64,000 nucleotides of DNA from Phyllostachys edulis. Taxonomy: Eukaryota > Streptophyta > Magnoliopsida > Poales > Poaceae. The notes below the pieces were generated by a model. That model was not told where the DNA came from. It did not search any database and worked only from the letters and a program-made list of their open reading frames with translations. The position numbers and the translations under genes are program-made. Positions 1-11,698 of this stretch are shown here, piece after piece. Position 1 is the stretch's first letter. The number at the start of each line of letters is the position of its first letter. The DNA is taken from NCBI GenBank assembly GCA_036346405.1, contig CM070548.1, forward strand, positions 87,069,333 to 87,133,332. Reading direction: 5' to 3'.

Positions 1-559
1 AAAGGTATGACTAGCTAGGGCTAAGGATGTGTTCCTAGTTTTTTACCAGTCTTGGTGTTTGGTTGGAGACCGGATTGCTAGTATAGGTTGTCGTACTATT
101 AAGAGGGGTCTTGACTAGTAGCTTGAGTTAGCCATGTGTTGATAGCTCATTGTGTTTGCTTTAGCTCATCTTGGCATGATGCAATTATTTGCGAATGTGT
201 TTTGCAAATAGTTGAGACATATGCATAACCCTTGTAGCATGTGACTATAGTTTGCAAATGTGCTTTGCAAATGTTCTAGGTCCATGCACCTTATCCTTGA
301 AGGCATGATGCTATTTGTTTGCAAATGTGTTTTGCAGATAGTGAGGCTCATGATTAATCCTTGTAGCATGGGACTTTAGTTTGCAAATGTCTTAAGTCCA
401 TGTACCTTTTAGTTGTGGCTTTGATTCTAAAAGTTGGCAAATGTGTTTTGCAACTTGTTGAGAATCTTGCCTTCATGCCTTGATTGCATCACGCATCAAT
501 TTGGTAAATGTGTTTTGCAAATTGAGTTGAAGTGATTGCAATCTGTGTTTTCTCAGGAA

Positions 560-1030
560 CATTGGTAGTACCGGCATGTACTGAGCGGTACAACCATGTT
601 TGTAGTAATCTGCAGAATGTCTTGGCGGTACAATGCATGCTTGAGTAGTACCGGTGCTCTTGAGCGGAACTACCATGTGCTGATCGGATCATCCGGAAGC
701 CCAATTCATCTGAGCCATCCACGTAGCAAGTTTGGTCCCGTGTCAAGCGGTAGTACCGCATTTTCGTGGCGGTAGTACCGCACCACGGTTGTACCATTTC
801 TTAGTAGGCGGTACGTAATTTCCAGAGAAGCGTCATTTCGGCTTGAGTTGGAAATCCTGCTAACGGTAGTACCGCGCTCCATGAGCGGTACAACCGGCCT
901 CAGCGGTAGTACCGCATGTTTGTTGGCGGTAGTACCACACCACCTTTTCAACGGCTAGTTTTCCAGGCGTTGTTGTGTGTCAGCGGAGGTGCGGTAGTAC
1001 CGGCCATTAGTTGGCGGTACTACCGCTCGA
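560..1030. repeat. Cluster of palindromic GGTAGTACC motifs in the LTR
   Basis: About eight copies of GCGGTAGTACCGC or close variants lie between 560 and 1030 (near 564, 749, 772, 864, 904, 926, 990 and 1012). Each is a short perfect or near-perfect palindrome, spaced irregularly from about 20 to 90 bp, just upstream of the LTR TATA box. The related LTR at 41.9-42.1 kb and 51.1-51.55 kb carries the variant GGTAATACCG. The motif could be an LTR enhancer repeat; function is not shown by sequence. Confidence 0.8.
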
Positions 1031-1080
1031 GCTGATTTTTCAGCAGACTTTGTCTCAACGGCTAGTTTTTATGTGTGGGC

Positions 1081-1088
1081 TATAAATA
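1081..1088 (+). promoter_or_regulatory. LTR TATA box
   Basis: TATAAATA preceded by GGGC and followed by a C-rich stretch, as in many grass LTR promoters. The reverse copy of this LTR keeps the same box at 41906-41913 on the minus strand, so the site is conserved between two insertions. Confidence 0.65.
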
Positions 1089-2461
1089 CCCACCTTGGCC
1101 GGTTGTGGGAGTGTTGCTGGTGCCTTAGACATTCCTTTGAGCAAAGAGCAAGCCCTCTACACTCATTTGTGCATGTGTTGCACTTAGTGAGTTTTGAGAG
1201 GCAAACCCTAAGTGCATGTGTTGCCTTAGGTAGTGGATTGTGTATCCACTTGAGTTTAGACACTTGATTAGTTCAAGTGAGAGTCTAAGACTTGTTACTC
1301 TTGGTGCTTGCCGACACCTAGACGGCATGGAGGCGTCGTGGTCCGGTGATCTTCTCAAAGAAGCTTGTGAGAAGGCTCGGTGGTTTGTGAGTGGTGTGGT
1401 GCTCGCCATCTCCGAAGTGGAGGAAAGAGCAACCCTAGTGGAGCGAGGTGTTGGTTCGATTTGGAACCGGTCCAAGTAGTTGGACTTACCTCGGAGGTGT
1501 TGGCTTAATTCATGGAGCCGGTCCAACGTGGTTGGGCTTACCTCAACGTGGATTAGGGGAGACCGGCAAGTCTCCGATCACCACGGTAAAACATCATCGT
1601 GTCATTGTGGTTTGCTTTCTTGTGCTTTACTTTGTGCTATTTACATTACTTGAATTAAATTGCTTGCTTGTTTGTGTATGATTGCTATCTTTTATATAGT
1701 CTCATATTGTTGGTGCACTTAGTAAAAACTAGTTGATTTAGGCTTTAATTGTGCAAAACCGAATTGTTTTACAATTCCGCATAAAACCCGGTTTTAGCCA
1801 AAGAAGTTTTTAAAAACCGCCTATTCACCCCCCTCCTGTCGGCCTCCTCGATCTTACAGTTCAAGCATCAACTACCAGAGGCAACCGAGCTAATGGACAT
1901 GCATCAGTTAATTCACATGTTTCTACCCCACCACGAGTAAGGGGTCAGACAGGGCTAACCGGAAGGTCGAGGGAAAACTCAACTCATCAAACGCCCACTA
2001 CAAGCGGGAATCTTCCACGACCTTTGGTAACAATACAAAACCTGCAACAAGTCCGGAATATTCTGAATAATCCAGATCCTGCCTTAGCAGGAACTCCAGG
2101 TTATACTCAGTTTGTAGGTTAGGTGTCAAAGATCCTCCAACAAATCATGCAGTGTACAGAAATGTACCAGGAGCAAAGGAACCCGCAAAGTCACACGATG
2201 ACTTCATCCCAGCGCTCCACTCTCAGTAGGGAACAACATGGTCGAGCGGAGGGCCGATCAACACCAAGACCCCCTCGTAGGTTCCGACCAGGAAATCACG
2301 AGGGAAAATGGCTCTTCGCAGTAGCCACTCCTCCTCCTCGTTAAGAGGAACGACCACTTGATTCAGGCGATCTTAGGCATCATGTGAACCAAGCAGGTGG
2401 TTAAAGACATTATCATAATATCCACGACCAAATTGGGACACCGAATCCCAGGTATGCAAAT

Positions 2462-3345
2462 ATGAGGAACCGATCCCCAATTGACTATAATCCGGCACCT
2501 TTTCAGAGAAGACACCACGACTCCATTACGGGCTGCCGAGCGTTTTCGGCAGGTCTCCAAGCTGTTCGTTGGCCGGACAGGTTCCAACCAGCCAACATAA
2601 AGAAGTTCAACGGGACTCAGAACCCATTAGAATTTCTTCAAATTTATACCACCGCCATCAAGGCTGTTGGTGGTAATGACAAAGTGATGGCAAATTACTT
2701 GCCCACGGTCCTTGAAGGGTTTGCCCAGTCGTGGTTGCTCAACCTACTAGTCGGATCTATCTACACTTGGGAGCAGCTCTGCAATACTCTGATCGCCAAC
2801 TTTCAAGGGACGTACGATCGTCCCGAGAAGGAGGATGATCTTTATCGGATGAAGAAGAAAACTAATAAAACTCTTCGATAATATATCAAGAGATTCAGAC
2901 AGGTTCAAAACTCTATCCCAGACATCACAGAGTCTTCTGTCATCCAGGTTTTTAAAGCAGGGCTGAGGAATCGCCGGTTTACGGAGGATATTATAATAAA
3001 TCCTCCATGAACGACCATCGAACTTTTCGACATGGCAGATAAGTATGCAGCCGCTAGTGAAGCGGTCGAATGGTGTGAAGCTATTGATCGAAAAGATAAA
3101 AATCCCTAGTCAGACCTGGAGAAGCAAGAGAAGAAAAGCAAGAAATCACTCAAGAATAAGAAGAATCGCAAGCCCGACAACAAAGAAATCCTTGCGATTC
3201 CAGAAAAATTTACCAACTGTAAGAAAGACTTTTCCAGTCGGAACAAGGTAAAAGCTCCAACCGATGATTACAAGAAAAATAAGAAGTGGTGTCCACTTCA
3301 CCAGACAGCAGGGCATGATCTACGCACATGACAAGACTGACAAAA
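2462..3345 (+). pseudogene. gag: Element A gag (capsid and zinc knuckle), broken
   Basis: The frame from 2462 reads a capsid-type domain: RFQPANIKKFNGTQNPLEFL, then a tryptophan-rich LPTVLEGFAQSW stretch, then a conserved YIKRFRQVQNSIPDI helix downstream of an in-frame TAA at 2879. This order matches the retrotransposon gag family (PF03732). A second stop follows at about 3008. Near 3283-3340 a CPLHQTAGHDL motif is the remnant of the zinc knuckle that binds RNA. Gag would form the particle that packages element RNA. The N-terminal part upstream of 2462 (from 1859) is in several frames and cannot be joined with confidence. Not functional. Confidence 0.8.
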
Positions 3346-3489
3346 AAATTGGAGGATTACTACTCAGGTAAAGGTCCCTTCCCCTCCATAACAGAACTCG
3401 GAGAACCAAGCTTCAAGAAGGACAAAGATGATGACGAAGAGATGGAGTAGCAGGAGCCGCAGCACACAATCGATATGATTTTTGGTGGA

Positions 3490-4060
3490 TCCTCCTCGTA
3501 CGAGTCAAGACATCATCTGAAGGCCGTGTAATGGCAGGTGAACCTTGCCGAGTCTCCGATCACTGTCAAGCCGTCCAGGTGGTCAGAAATTGTAATCCCT
3601 TCAGCAAAGAAGACTTCCCCATCCCATCGACTCGACCAGGTAGGTTTCCTATCGTAGTTGAACATAGTATTAACAATTATAAAGTTAATTGAATCTTAAT
3701 AGATGGAGGTAGCTCTTTAAACAATTTATTTATGGGAGCATTGGAAGAGATGCAGATTCCCAAGTCTAAGGTAAAACCCGTGAAATATGCCTTCCACAGC
3801 ATAGTTCCTGATTCTACTGCCAAACCGATAGGACAACTGTCCCTACTGATTACGTTCGAAAGACCTGAAAACTTCCGAACAGAAAAAGATCCATTTAATG
3901 TGGTAGATTTCGAAACCGCATACAATGGAATCTTCGATCATCCGGCTTCAGCAAAATTCTTGATAGCCACGTATTACGATTATTAGAGTTTAAAAATGCC
4001 AGGACCGAAATGAGTCATCACGGTTCGAGGAGATCGAAAAATGGCTTATGCATGTGATCA
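3490..4060 (+). pseudogene. Element A aspartic protease, broken
   Basis: The segment reads ILIDGGSSLN near 3690-3722, the active-site signature of plant Gypsy proteases in which the D-S/T-G is written D-G-G, followed by a clean 84-codon stretch (3732-3986) containing VVDFETAYNGIFDHPASAKF, the typical end of the protease. The enzyme would cut the Gag-Pol polyprotein. Stops occur before the active site and after DYY at 3984. Position between gag and RT agrees with the Gypsy order. Confidence 0.75.
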
Positions 4061-4317
4061 GAAGTCCTCAGAACTGGTCGATGAGCTTTTGACCTGGGAA
4101 ACTAATCTGCCTACCATGCAGGTCAAGCACTCGAGGCCAAAGATGCCGGCAAAACCTTCAAACCAGACCAAGGAGGTACCACTCGGTAAAGATGCTCCTC
4201 TGGAAAGCACCAACATGGGTCAGGAAACGCTAATGTATCTGCTCAAAAGGTACTAGTCGGTTTAGGACTCGACCCTAAATAAGAAGAGTCGCTCGTCTCC
4301 TTCCTCTGAGCAAACCA

Positions 4318-5209
4318 GGACGTATTCGCCTGACAGCGTCCGACATGCCCGGAGTCCCCAGGGAGGTGATCGAGCACAGGCGAGCTCTCCAGCCTGACAA
4401 AAAACCGGTCAAGCAGAAGCTAAGACGTTTCCCACCTGATCGGAAGGAGGCAATCCAATCGGAGATCGACAAGCTCCTCAAGGATGCTTTTATTCATGAA
4501 GTCGACCACCTAGAGTGGCCCGCCGACCCTGTAATGGTTATAAAAAGCAATAGAAAATGGCGAATGTGTATTGACTTCACAGATCTTAATAAAGCTTGTC
4601 CAAATGATGATTTTCCCCTTCCACGCATTTATCAACTTGTAGACTCTACTTATGGGTGTGAGTTCTTAAGTTTTTTAGATGCGTACTTAGGATACCACTA
4701 GATTAATATGAGTAAAGATGATGAAGAGAAAACTTCCTTCATCACTTCATATGGCACTTACTGCTATGTTAAGATGACATTTGGTCTCAAAAACACTTGT
4801 GCAACTTTTCAAAGGTTGATCCAAAAAAATCTTTAATCCTCCGATAGGTCGAAATCTAGAAACCTACGTTGATGACTTGGTTGTGAAAAGCATCAACGCT
4901 GACAACCATATTTCCGATCTACACGAGACTTTTAATAACTTAAGAAGGCATAACCTTAAGTTAAATCCAGAGAAATATGTGTTTGGAGTTTTTTTAGGAA
5001 AGTTTCTTGGATTTCTAGTTTCGGCTAGAGGGATTGAAGCAAACCCAGCAAAGATTACGATCATCGATCAGATGCGCCCTCTGACCACAAAAAAGGAAGT
5101 CCAAAAACTAACCGGCTGTATGGCAGCGCTAAGTCGTTTCATAGCACGGTTAGGTAAGAAAGGACTCCCTTTCTTTAAACTTCTTCAGAAACACGAAAGT
5201 TTCGAATAG
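4318..5209 (+). pseudogene. Element A reverse transcriptase, broken
   Basis: The first part (4345-4701) reads MPGVPREVIEHRRALQPDKK, the lead-in to plant Gypsy RT, then WRMCIDFTDLNKACPNDDFP. After a stop at 4699 the frame continues, and the catalytic YVDD is intact at 4865-4876. The thumb region with the HNLKLNPEKYVFGV motif and the ARGIEANP connection follows to a stop at 5207. The enzyme would copy element RNA into DNA. At least two stops and one frameshift (about 4838) separate palm and fingers. Closely similar to 52270-53092 in element B. Confidence 0.9.
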
Positions 5210-5990
5210 ACTAAAAAGGCAAATGACACCTTTGAAGAGCTTAAAAAGTACCTTATGTGTACCCCGATCCTAGTATCTCCAAGATCGGGAGAAACAACGC
5301 TGATTTATGTGACTGCAACGCCACAAACAGTTAGTGGTGTACTGGTCGTAGAGCATGACAGCATTCAACGACTGGTATATTATGTAAGCGAAGTCTTGCA
5401 TGGACCAAAGGAACGATATCCACATGTACAAAAGTTGTTGTATGGTCTCCTTATGGCTTCAAGGAAACTAAGGCATTACTTTCAGTCCCACAAAGTGGTC
5501 GTACCAACCAGATATCCCCTAGGTCAAATTCTTGGAAATAGGGAATCATCAGGACGAATGGCAAAATGGGCTGTCAAGCTTGGGGCGTTCGACCTCCATT
5601 TCATCTCACGAATAGCAATCAAGTCCCAGGCAATAGCAGAATTTATTGTCGAATGGACGAAACCTGAACCCACCCAAGGGCCCAAGTACGAACACCACGA
5701 CGAGTGGACAATATACTTTGACGGTTCCTTGATGCTCAAAGGCTCGGGGGCCGAAGTCGTCCTCATATCCCCTACTAAAGAACACATCAAATACATCATT
5801 CAGCTAAACTTTTCTGCAACAAATAATGTGGCAGAATACGAAGGTTTACTGGTAGGACTCCGAGCAGCTAGAGCACTCAGAATTCGCAGATTACTAGTGA
5901 AAGACGATTCTTAACTAGTAGCGAATCAAGTCGGGAAAGAATATCAATACTCAAGTACCAAGATGTCATCTTATCTAGCGAAAGTATGAA
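5210..5990 (+). pseudogene. Element A RNase H domain, broken
   Basis: An open stretch at 5255-5914 (219 codons) covers the RT connection (RYPHVQKLLYGLLMASRKL) and a ribonuclease H fold: WTIYFDGSLMLKGSGAE supplies the first Asp, NNVAEYEGLL the Glu, and LLVKDDS the second Asp, where a stop at 5912 interrupts the usual GDSQLV. In element B the same site reads KGDSQLVANQVG without a stop. RNase H removes the RNA strand during reverse transcription. Confidence 0.88.
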
Positions 5991-6041
5991 AACTCACCTG
6001 TCCCGTCCGGAGTTTTTCTCAAGCAACTCAATTCACCCTCG

Positions 6042-6747
6042 GTGGTCAAGCATTCCAAGGACATAGATGTTCCACTAGAGGTCGTACAAATCAATCCTGC
6101 GAACATGGATGCTCCACAGGAGGTTGTCAAGCACGATCCTAGTAGAGATTGGATGACATCGATCTACAATTATCTTCAGCATGATATTATTCCTGAAGAT
6201 GATGTAGAGGCAGATCGTACAGCTCGAAAAGACAAATCATACACTCTGATCAAAAGTACCCTTTATAAACGGGAATCTCACGGAGTGTTGATAAGATGCA
6301 TTGCTATCCGACATTCATGAAGGAGTCTGTGGAGCACATCATTCCTATAGAACACTAGTCGGTAAAGCATTCAGGTAAGGATACTATTGGCTAACTGTCC
6401 TTCATGATGCAAAAGAGCTCATGACGAAATGTGTACAATATCAATTTCATAGTCGACAATTACATCAGCCAGTACAAGCTTTGCAGACCATACCTCTTTC
6501 TTGGCCTTTTGCAACTTGGAGACTAGACATTCTAGGACCTTTCCCAAGAGCACCCGGGGCTTTGAATTCCTTTTCGTCATGATTGACACGTTTACAAAAT
6601 GGATAGAAGCCGAGCTAGTTGTTAAAACAACGACTGAAGCTGCTAAGAGGTTTCTCACAAAAAATATTATGACACGATTTGGTATACCCAGTCAAATAAT
6701 CACAGATAACGGTACCCAGTTCTCTAGCGAAAATTTTTAGGAATTCT
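6042..6747 (+). pseudogene. Element A integrase, 3'-truncated
   Basis: The zinc-binding region is seen in two frames (GVCGAHHSYRT near 6327), followed by SWPFATWRLDILGPFPR, which holds the first catalytic Asp, and FEFLFVMIDTFTKWIEAE. The second Asp is in ITDNGTQFSSENF at 6706-6738. Sequence similarity to element B stops at about 6747, before the third acidic residue (Glu), which element B keeps in QSNGAVERAN. The copy is therefore catalytically dead by deletion as well as by frameshift. Confidence 0.88.
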
Positions 6748-7443
6748 ACGAGCTTTGTTATTACGGTTTCCTTGGCCACGACCTCTTCTTTTAATTTCTC
6801 CGAATATATCAAATATGATTAGGGGAGAAGTTAATTAACAGAAGAGAAACAAGATAGTAAAGAAGGCAAGAGGAAAATTCTTACTTTCTAATTCAGAGCT
6901 TCTTTTCTCCAAATGTTTTATTCACTGGGCTAGCTCTCCGACCACAGCAAAGTTCTCCACGATATGCTACAGACATGACAAACTTTTTTAGTTTTTATTA
7001 AACATTAGGGGAAAAGGCTATGAAAGTGGTCGTGGATACTCACCCGGATTGCCATATCATTATACTCGGCAAAAATAGTATCAAGACTCGTCTCTGCTTG
7101 ACGGTTCGATATTCTACCCTAGGCCTCTTCGAGTTCTTCATTGTAGAAGATTCGATGACCATGCGGGCAGCCGGTAGGATGAGGGGCCTTCGGAGAAATT
7201 CCCTGAAGGACTCTAGCAGTGGTCGGAACCTATTGGGACCCTTCCGAGCTTACGCCTTAGGCGAGAGTTGGAGCCGCCCATGAGTTTCTAGCAGTCTTTG
7301 GCCGCCACCCTTTCGGTAGCTCAACCTTTTTTTTCCTCAGGAACCTTCTCCTGAGGAGTGCTTTGGTCAAAGGCGACCGGAACACTAGAGGACCTTTGAA
7401 AATTCAAGAAAGAAAATTCAAGATCTTAAGGACATCAGAAGTA
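6748..7443. other. Element A spacer between pol and antisense ORF
   Basis: About 700 bp without a convincing coding frame. It is reached by a deletion junction at about 6747. Short runs are A-rich (6820-6880). The minus strand from 7283 downwards may hold degraded C-terminal codons of the antisense ORF, but I could not align them. Confidence 0.5.
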
Positions 7444-9008
7444 TTAAAGGTATGTATTTACATAATTCTCTTTCATGTATGAGTACCTGATCTTCTTCTT
7501 TGTCTTGACCTTGAAGTGCGCTTGAGCAAAGTCCGTAGCGCTAGCCTTCCTTTTCTTGTCAACTGATTTCACCGGTTCTGAACCGGTAGGGTTGGTTGCA
7601 CCCATGACATCCCCCGACCTCTGGTCGGAAGTGATATCCTCGACCAGTTGGTCGAGGTCCCTGACCAGCTGGTCGGAAATGGTGTCTTCATTTCTTTCTG
7701 AAATAGTTGTTTTGGTAGCAACTGTCATGTCGTGAACGATCGCCCTGGGGCCAACGACCTCCGCAGCTCCGATATGTGGATCTTCTTTCTCTCCCATTTG
7801 AATTACAACTCAAGTTTAATCAAACGATGCAATTTTTCATCTAAATTATATATATTCTTTTCTACAAATGCTATTTTTTTTACCTCCAGATGAACATTCT
7901 CTTGGATGGTCTCCGAGCAGGAGTCGGTCAGAACAACGGTTGGGTTGGAGCCCTTCTCGGACTCTTTCATCCTCAACCTGACAGCCTACATATCAGAGCA
8001 GAATCATATACAGATCGGAGAATATATAAAAGATGAAGAAAAAAAAGTTGTTATCTGCCTTGAGTCTCCTCAGTCTCTCTTCTTCAGAGACGACCGCCAA
8101 AATGCCGGGAAAAGCAGCCTTAGCATCAGGCTCCCCGACACAGATCATGTTGACCTGTTCCCTGATCTCATCAGAAGAAAGGGCTTCAAAAGAACAAATA
8201 GGTCCCAAGGTTAGGAAATAAAACAACTAAATAAACCATATTGGTCGGAAAAGTTTTTATGACTTACCTTCCCTAGTATCCTTGGTCGCCTCGTCACGAC
8301 CAATGTACCAGAGCAAAGGACATGACCAGAGCCTCAAGGGACTAATCATGCGCATGGAAAATTCTCTCGCCACATGCCAAGCGATCAATCCCCTGGCACT
8401 AAGATCTTGAATGGCATCGACCACCCTTCCGACCCTTCCTTCTTTCTTCTCGGTAGACCGCTAGTTGACATTCTTGCTCGCCACCTTCCCGGCGATGCAG
8501 AGGCCGTCCTCTTTCGTGACCGTCATGTAGAACATGCTTTTCTTCCATGACAACCATGAGGACTTCGGGTACATCTGAATGTACTCGTCGGCCTTCCCGT
8601 CATGGAGTCACAGTGAGCACTCCCCTAGCCCAGCCGCCAACTTCCACGACCTCACCATCTTGTAAAAATACTTGAAGATCTTCAGATTTGGCTTGATCCC
8701 CAGGTATGCCTCATAGAGATAGATAAAAATATTGAGGTTGTAATAAAATTGGGGGCCAGATTCACCAGCTCAACTCTGTAATACTCCAAGACTCTTGGAA
8801 GAAATGGATGCACTGGTAATCTGAATCTGCACTCAACGTAGACAAGAAAAACAGGGATTTCCCCTTCTCCGCGGCTCAGAAAGTGTTCTACGGCCATGGA
8901 CCTCCACTTGATCAGATCCTTGTCAGGGAGAATCCTGACCTCCTCCAGCGCCTTGAGTTTCTTTCCACTCAGATCTGAAGCCAACCACTTAGTGATCGAG
9001 TCTGACAT
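7444..9008 (-). pseudogene. Antisense ORF of element A (Transposase_28-like)
   Basis: The start is the ATG at 9008 (MSDSITKWLASDLSGKKLKA), because the same start and context (MSDF, then SDLSEKKLK) is kept at 59710 in element B. The N-terminal half carries RFRLPVHPFLPRVLEYYRVE and LVNLAPNFITTSIF, which match the putative gypsy-type transposon domain (PF04195, Transposase_28). A splice-donor-like GTAAGT on the minus strand at about 8268 suggests an intron. A downstream stretch (7444-7797) is rich in charged residues and ends with KKRKASATDFAQAHFKVK, a possible nuclear signal. Frame breaks occur between parts. Its function in Retand elements is unknown; it lies opposite to gag-pol. Confidence 0.75.
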
Positions 9009-9281
9009 GATGAGATCTTTGAGTTGATGAACGGAGGTCGGAGCAAGCTTTTGACTGAAAAGTGAGGGGAGGTCGGAGAAGATTCTTCGCAAGAAGATGG
9101 AAAGGATTGGAGGAAAAAATCTGAAAGCATAAAACCCTAAAGCCCTGTGCTGGCGAGATTTTATAGTCGCAGTTCCTTAACTGCAATCGGGAGTTACCCA
9201 AAAGTCCAACGGACACGACCTTTTCTCCAACGGATAGAAAACTCTTCAGTTAGAAAGTGTTCACACGACCAATTCATTTAA

Positions 9282-9296
9282 AGTTCGGGGGCTAGC
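9282..9296 (+). promoter_or_regulatory. Element A polypurine tract
   Basis: GTTCGGGGGCTAGC lies directly before the LTR start TGACAAG. The same tract, GTTCGGGAGCTAGC, precedes the LTR of element B at 60041-60054. It is the expected plus-strand primer site. Confidence 0.75.
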
Positions 9297-10019
9297 TGAC
9301 AAGTATTAAAATCTCTATGTATTACTTTAATATATAATAAAAGACCATATATCTTCGTGGTCGTAACCCCTAAGGCTAACAACCTCCGAGGTCGTAAGGA
9401 TTCCAGATGTTACATAATGGGTACCCTGGTCAGATGAGGTCCTGTACCTAGTCCCCAACCAGGTGACTGCTCGTAGAAGCAATGAACTTGCATCTGGATT
9501 TAACTCCAAGCATATTCCTTACCGTGTGATAAATGGAACACATGTCATATTTGCTCCATACCACACGACATTTCATGGTCCTAAGACACTGACAACAACC
9601 ACCATACGGTTAAGTGTCTCACAGACACTCAACCGCCGAACGGTTGATACTTTACCAACTGCTGCCTCGTTCCGACCAGTCGCGTCATTTCCAACAGGCG
9701 TCTCTTCAAGAAGTAACTGACATCACTTCGTTGACTACTTAAAAGGAGATTGCAAACGACAAAAAAGAAAAAGGATCAGATTCAATCGCATTCCATCAGA
9801 TTAAAGCATTATAATCAGCATTAGATTCATGCTTCAACTTTGATTCAATAGCAAAGCAAGCTCTACGCTCAGTGTAATTAGGATTAGTCCACTGCCTTAT
9901 CAAAGGCACTCCCTGTAATATCCAGTTCATAGCAATAAAGAGCAGTCTCATTCTCTCCTAAGAACTCTTTGCCATTTTTCTCTGTTTATTTCGTAAGATC
10001 GACGACTCGATCGTCGACA
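9297..10019 (+). mobile_element. 3' LTR of element A
   Basis: It starts TGACAAGTATTAAAATCTC and ends CGATCGTCGACA, giving the TG...CA ends of an LTR; length 723 bp. The LTR of element B (60055-60747, 693 bp) aligns along the whole length. An AATAAAG near 9935 could serve polyadenylation. The flanking sequence after the LTR belongs to a different Gypsy pol. Confidence 0.88.
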
Positions 10020-10102
10020 CTGATGTTCTGGTGAGCTTGAACCTCACCTGACCATAAGGACATATCAGCAAAGTCTAAAGTATATTGGGGGAGCAAAGAC
10101 TA

Positions 10103-11160
10103 ATAGAAGGAGTGCAACATAAGTTGCTCATCAAATTGTTGGGATATAACTAAAAAATTGAGTATAAGAAGGGGGGAGAGAATAAAGCTGCTGATGCTTT
10201 ATCTAGGATGTATGCTAATGAATAAGCAATGGCCATTACTACCTCAGTACCCTTGTGGATTAATGATGTTATCAGAAGTTATGAAGGGGATGAAAAACAC
10301 CAAGAGCTAGAAAGCCAACTGAGCATTGATGCCCAAGCACACCCACATTATACCCTTTTAAAAGGTATCATCAGATACAAGGGAAGGTTGTACATAGGCA
10401 GCAACACTGAATTAAGAAGACAATTGATTACTTCTTTTCATGATTCACCATTGGGTGGTCACTCAAGGGAGAGAGCAACATATCAGAGACTTAAGTTACT
10501 ATTTCAGTGGCCAAGAATAAAAAGGGGTGTGCTTAAGTTCATCAAAGATTATGTTGTATGCCAGAAAAGGAAGTCTGAAAATGTACCATATCATGGACTG
10601 CTACAACCCCTACCTATACCAGATATGGCTTGGTCCCATATATCCATGGATTTCATAGAATGATTGCCGAAATCCGATGGCAAGTATGCTATATTAGTTG
10701 TGGTGGATCGCTTCACTAAGTATGCTCACTTTATATCCCATAACCACCCTTACAAAGTGCAAGGCATTGTAAAACTCTTCATTGACCACATTTTTAAGTT
10801 GCATGGTCTACCTGTAGCAATGGCGACTGATAGAGACAAGGTTTTTATCGGTCAACTGTGGCAAGACTTGTTTAAATCCTTGGGGTCCAGCTTCATTTTA
10901 GCAGTGCTTACCACCCTCAGATCGATGGTCAAATCGAAATAGGTAATCAATGTTTAGAGAATTACTTAAGGTGTGTGACTTCTGACTGCCCCAAGAAATG
11001 GCATTCCAGGTTATCACTTGTTGAATTGTGGTATGGCATGAAACCCCCTATGGTGTCAGAAGGTATGCTACCAGATGATGTCAATGAAGAAGTGAGAGAT
11101 ATTATGCAGGCCAAGATGGTAGCATTTCATAATATCAAAGATAATTTATTAAAAGCATAG
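10103..11160 (+). pseudogene. Element C pol: RNase H end and integrase
   Basis: The best stretch (10229-10663) reads the integrase zinc region with H-H-C-C pattern (FHDSPLGGHSRERATYQRLK, then YVVCQKRKSENV) and the start of the core, ISMDFIE, with the first catalytic Asp. A TGA replaces the Gly codon at 10661. The core resumes with AILVVVDRFTKYAHFISHNH at 10685. The second Asp lies in MATDRDKVF, and the third-residue region (HPQIDGQIE in a shifted frame near 10912-10940) is degraded. A clean 61-codon stretch follows. Integrase would insert element DNA; this copy is broken. Confidence 0.88.
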
Positions 11161-11345
11161 GAGAGGATGAAAAAGTTTGCTAACAAAAACAGAACTGATT
11201 GAGAGTTTGAAGAAGGTGAAAACCTGGAAATGTAGCCTTAAAGACATATTGCTCTAGGGTTGCATGGATCACTCAAGCTATAATCAAAATTCTATGGTCC
11301 CTTCAGGATTTTGCAGAAAATTGAGAAGGTAGCTTACAAACTTCT

Positions 11346-11698
11346 CGGAACGAAGTTTTTGGGACCGAGGTCGGCGGAGGGGTATAGCATGAAGAACAGC
11401 ACAGAGAAAGCAAGAACTTCTCGAGCGGGCACAAAAAGAGGGGCAGAGGAGAATAGGGAGAGTCCTGGTAAGATGGTCTAGGTTGGGTCTTTACATTTTA
11501 AGTCAGATGCAGGGTCGGGTTCTCTAGTAGTGCTTGATGTCGTCCGGCTCATTGCATCTCATCGAAATCCATGGCCTGGTCCGTCATGGATTACGTCTAT
11601 AGGGTCGGACCTCTTGTACTTTGGTTTTTTTTTTCCATCTGTCTTTAATGCAGTGATGGTAGCTCTCCTGCCACGCCTTTTTAAAAAAAATAAAAAAA
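11346..11698 (+). mobile_element. 5'-truncated LINE-like or SINE insertion
   Basis: The 353-bp block is bounded by an exact 13-bp duplication, CTTACAAACTTCT, at 11333-11345 and 11699-11711, and it ends in an A-rich tail (11683-11697). Just before the tail, GCAGTGATGGTAGCTCTCCTGC resembles the 3' end of plant L1-type LINEs (GCAGCTCTCCTGC). The interrupted frame of element C resumes after the second copy with YKLLLPEGS. The target duplication and tail show target-primed insertion; assignment to LINE rather than SINE is inference. Confidence 0.8.

Larger units (their letters stand above)
1..1858 (+). mobile_element. Copia-type LTR, 3' part, inserted in element A
   Basis: The right edge is set by the sequence ending CTCGATCTTACA at 1858, preceded by the CCGCCTATTCACCCCCCTC stretch that I associate with grass SIRE/Maximus Copia LTRs. 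The same LTR type recurs in reverse orientation from 41182, whose first bases are TGTAAGATCGACG. No tRNA-Met primer site follows position 1858, so this is a 3' LTR or a solo LTR; its left end lies outside the window. The next base belongs to the gag region of a Gypsy element, so the LTR is nested in it. A TATA box at 1081 and GGTAGTACC repeats fill its middle. The open frames here are short and unrelated to known proteins. Family name is inference. Confidence 0.8.
1859..10019 (+). mobile_element. Ty3/Gypsy element A (RIRE2/Retand type), 5'-truncated
   Basis: Order on the plus strand: gag, protease, reverse transcriptase, RNase H, part of integrase, then an antisense ORF on the minus strand, a polypurine tract and the 3' LTR. 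An ORF in reverse orientation between pol and the 3' LTR, related to the Transposase_28 family, is an established trait of RIRE2 and other Retand-type Gypsy elements. All coding parts carry stops or frameshifts. The integrase breaks off at about 6747, where the closely related copy (element B) continues, so an internal deletion of roughly 600 bp or more is likely. The 5' LTR and start of gag lie left of the Copia LTR, outside the window. Confidence 0.85.
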
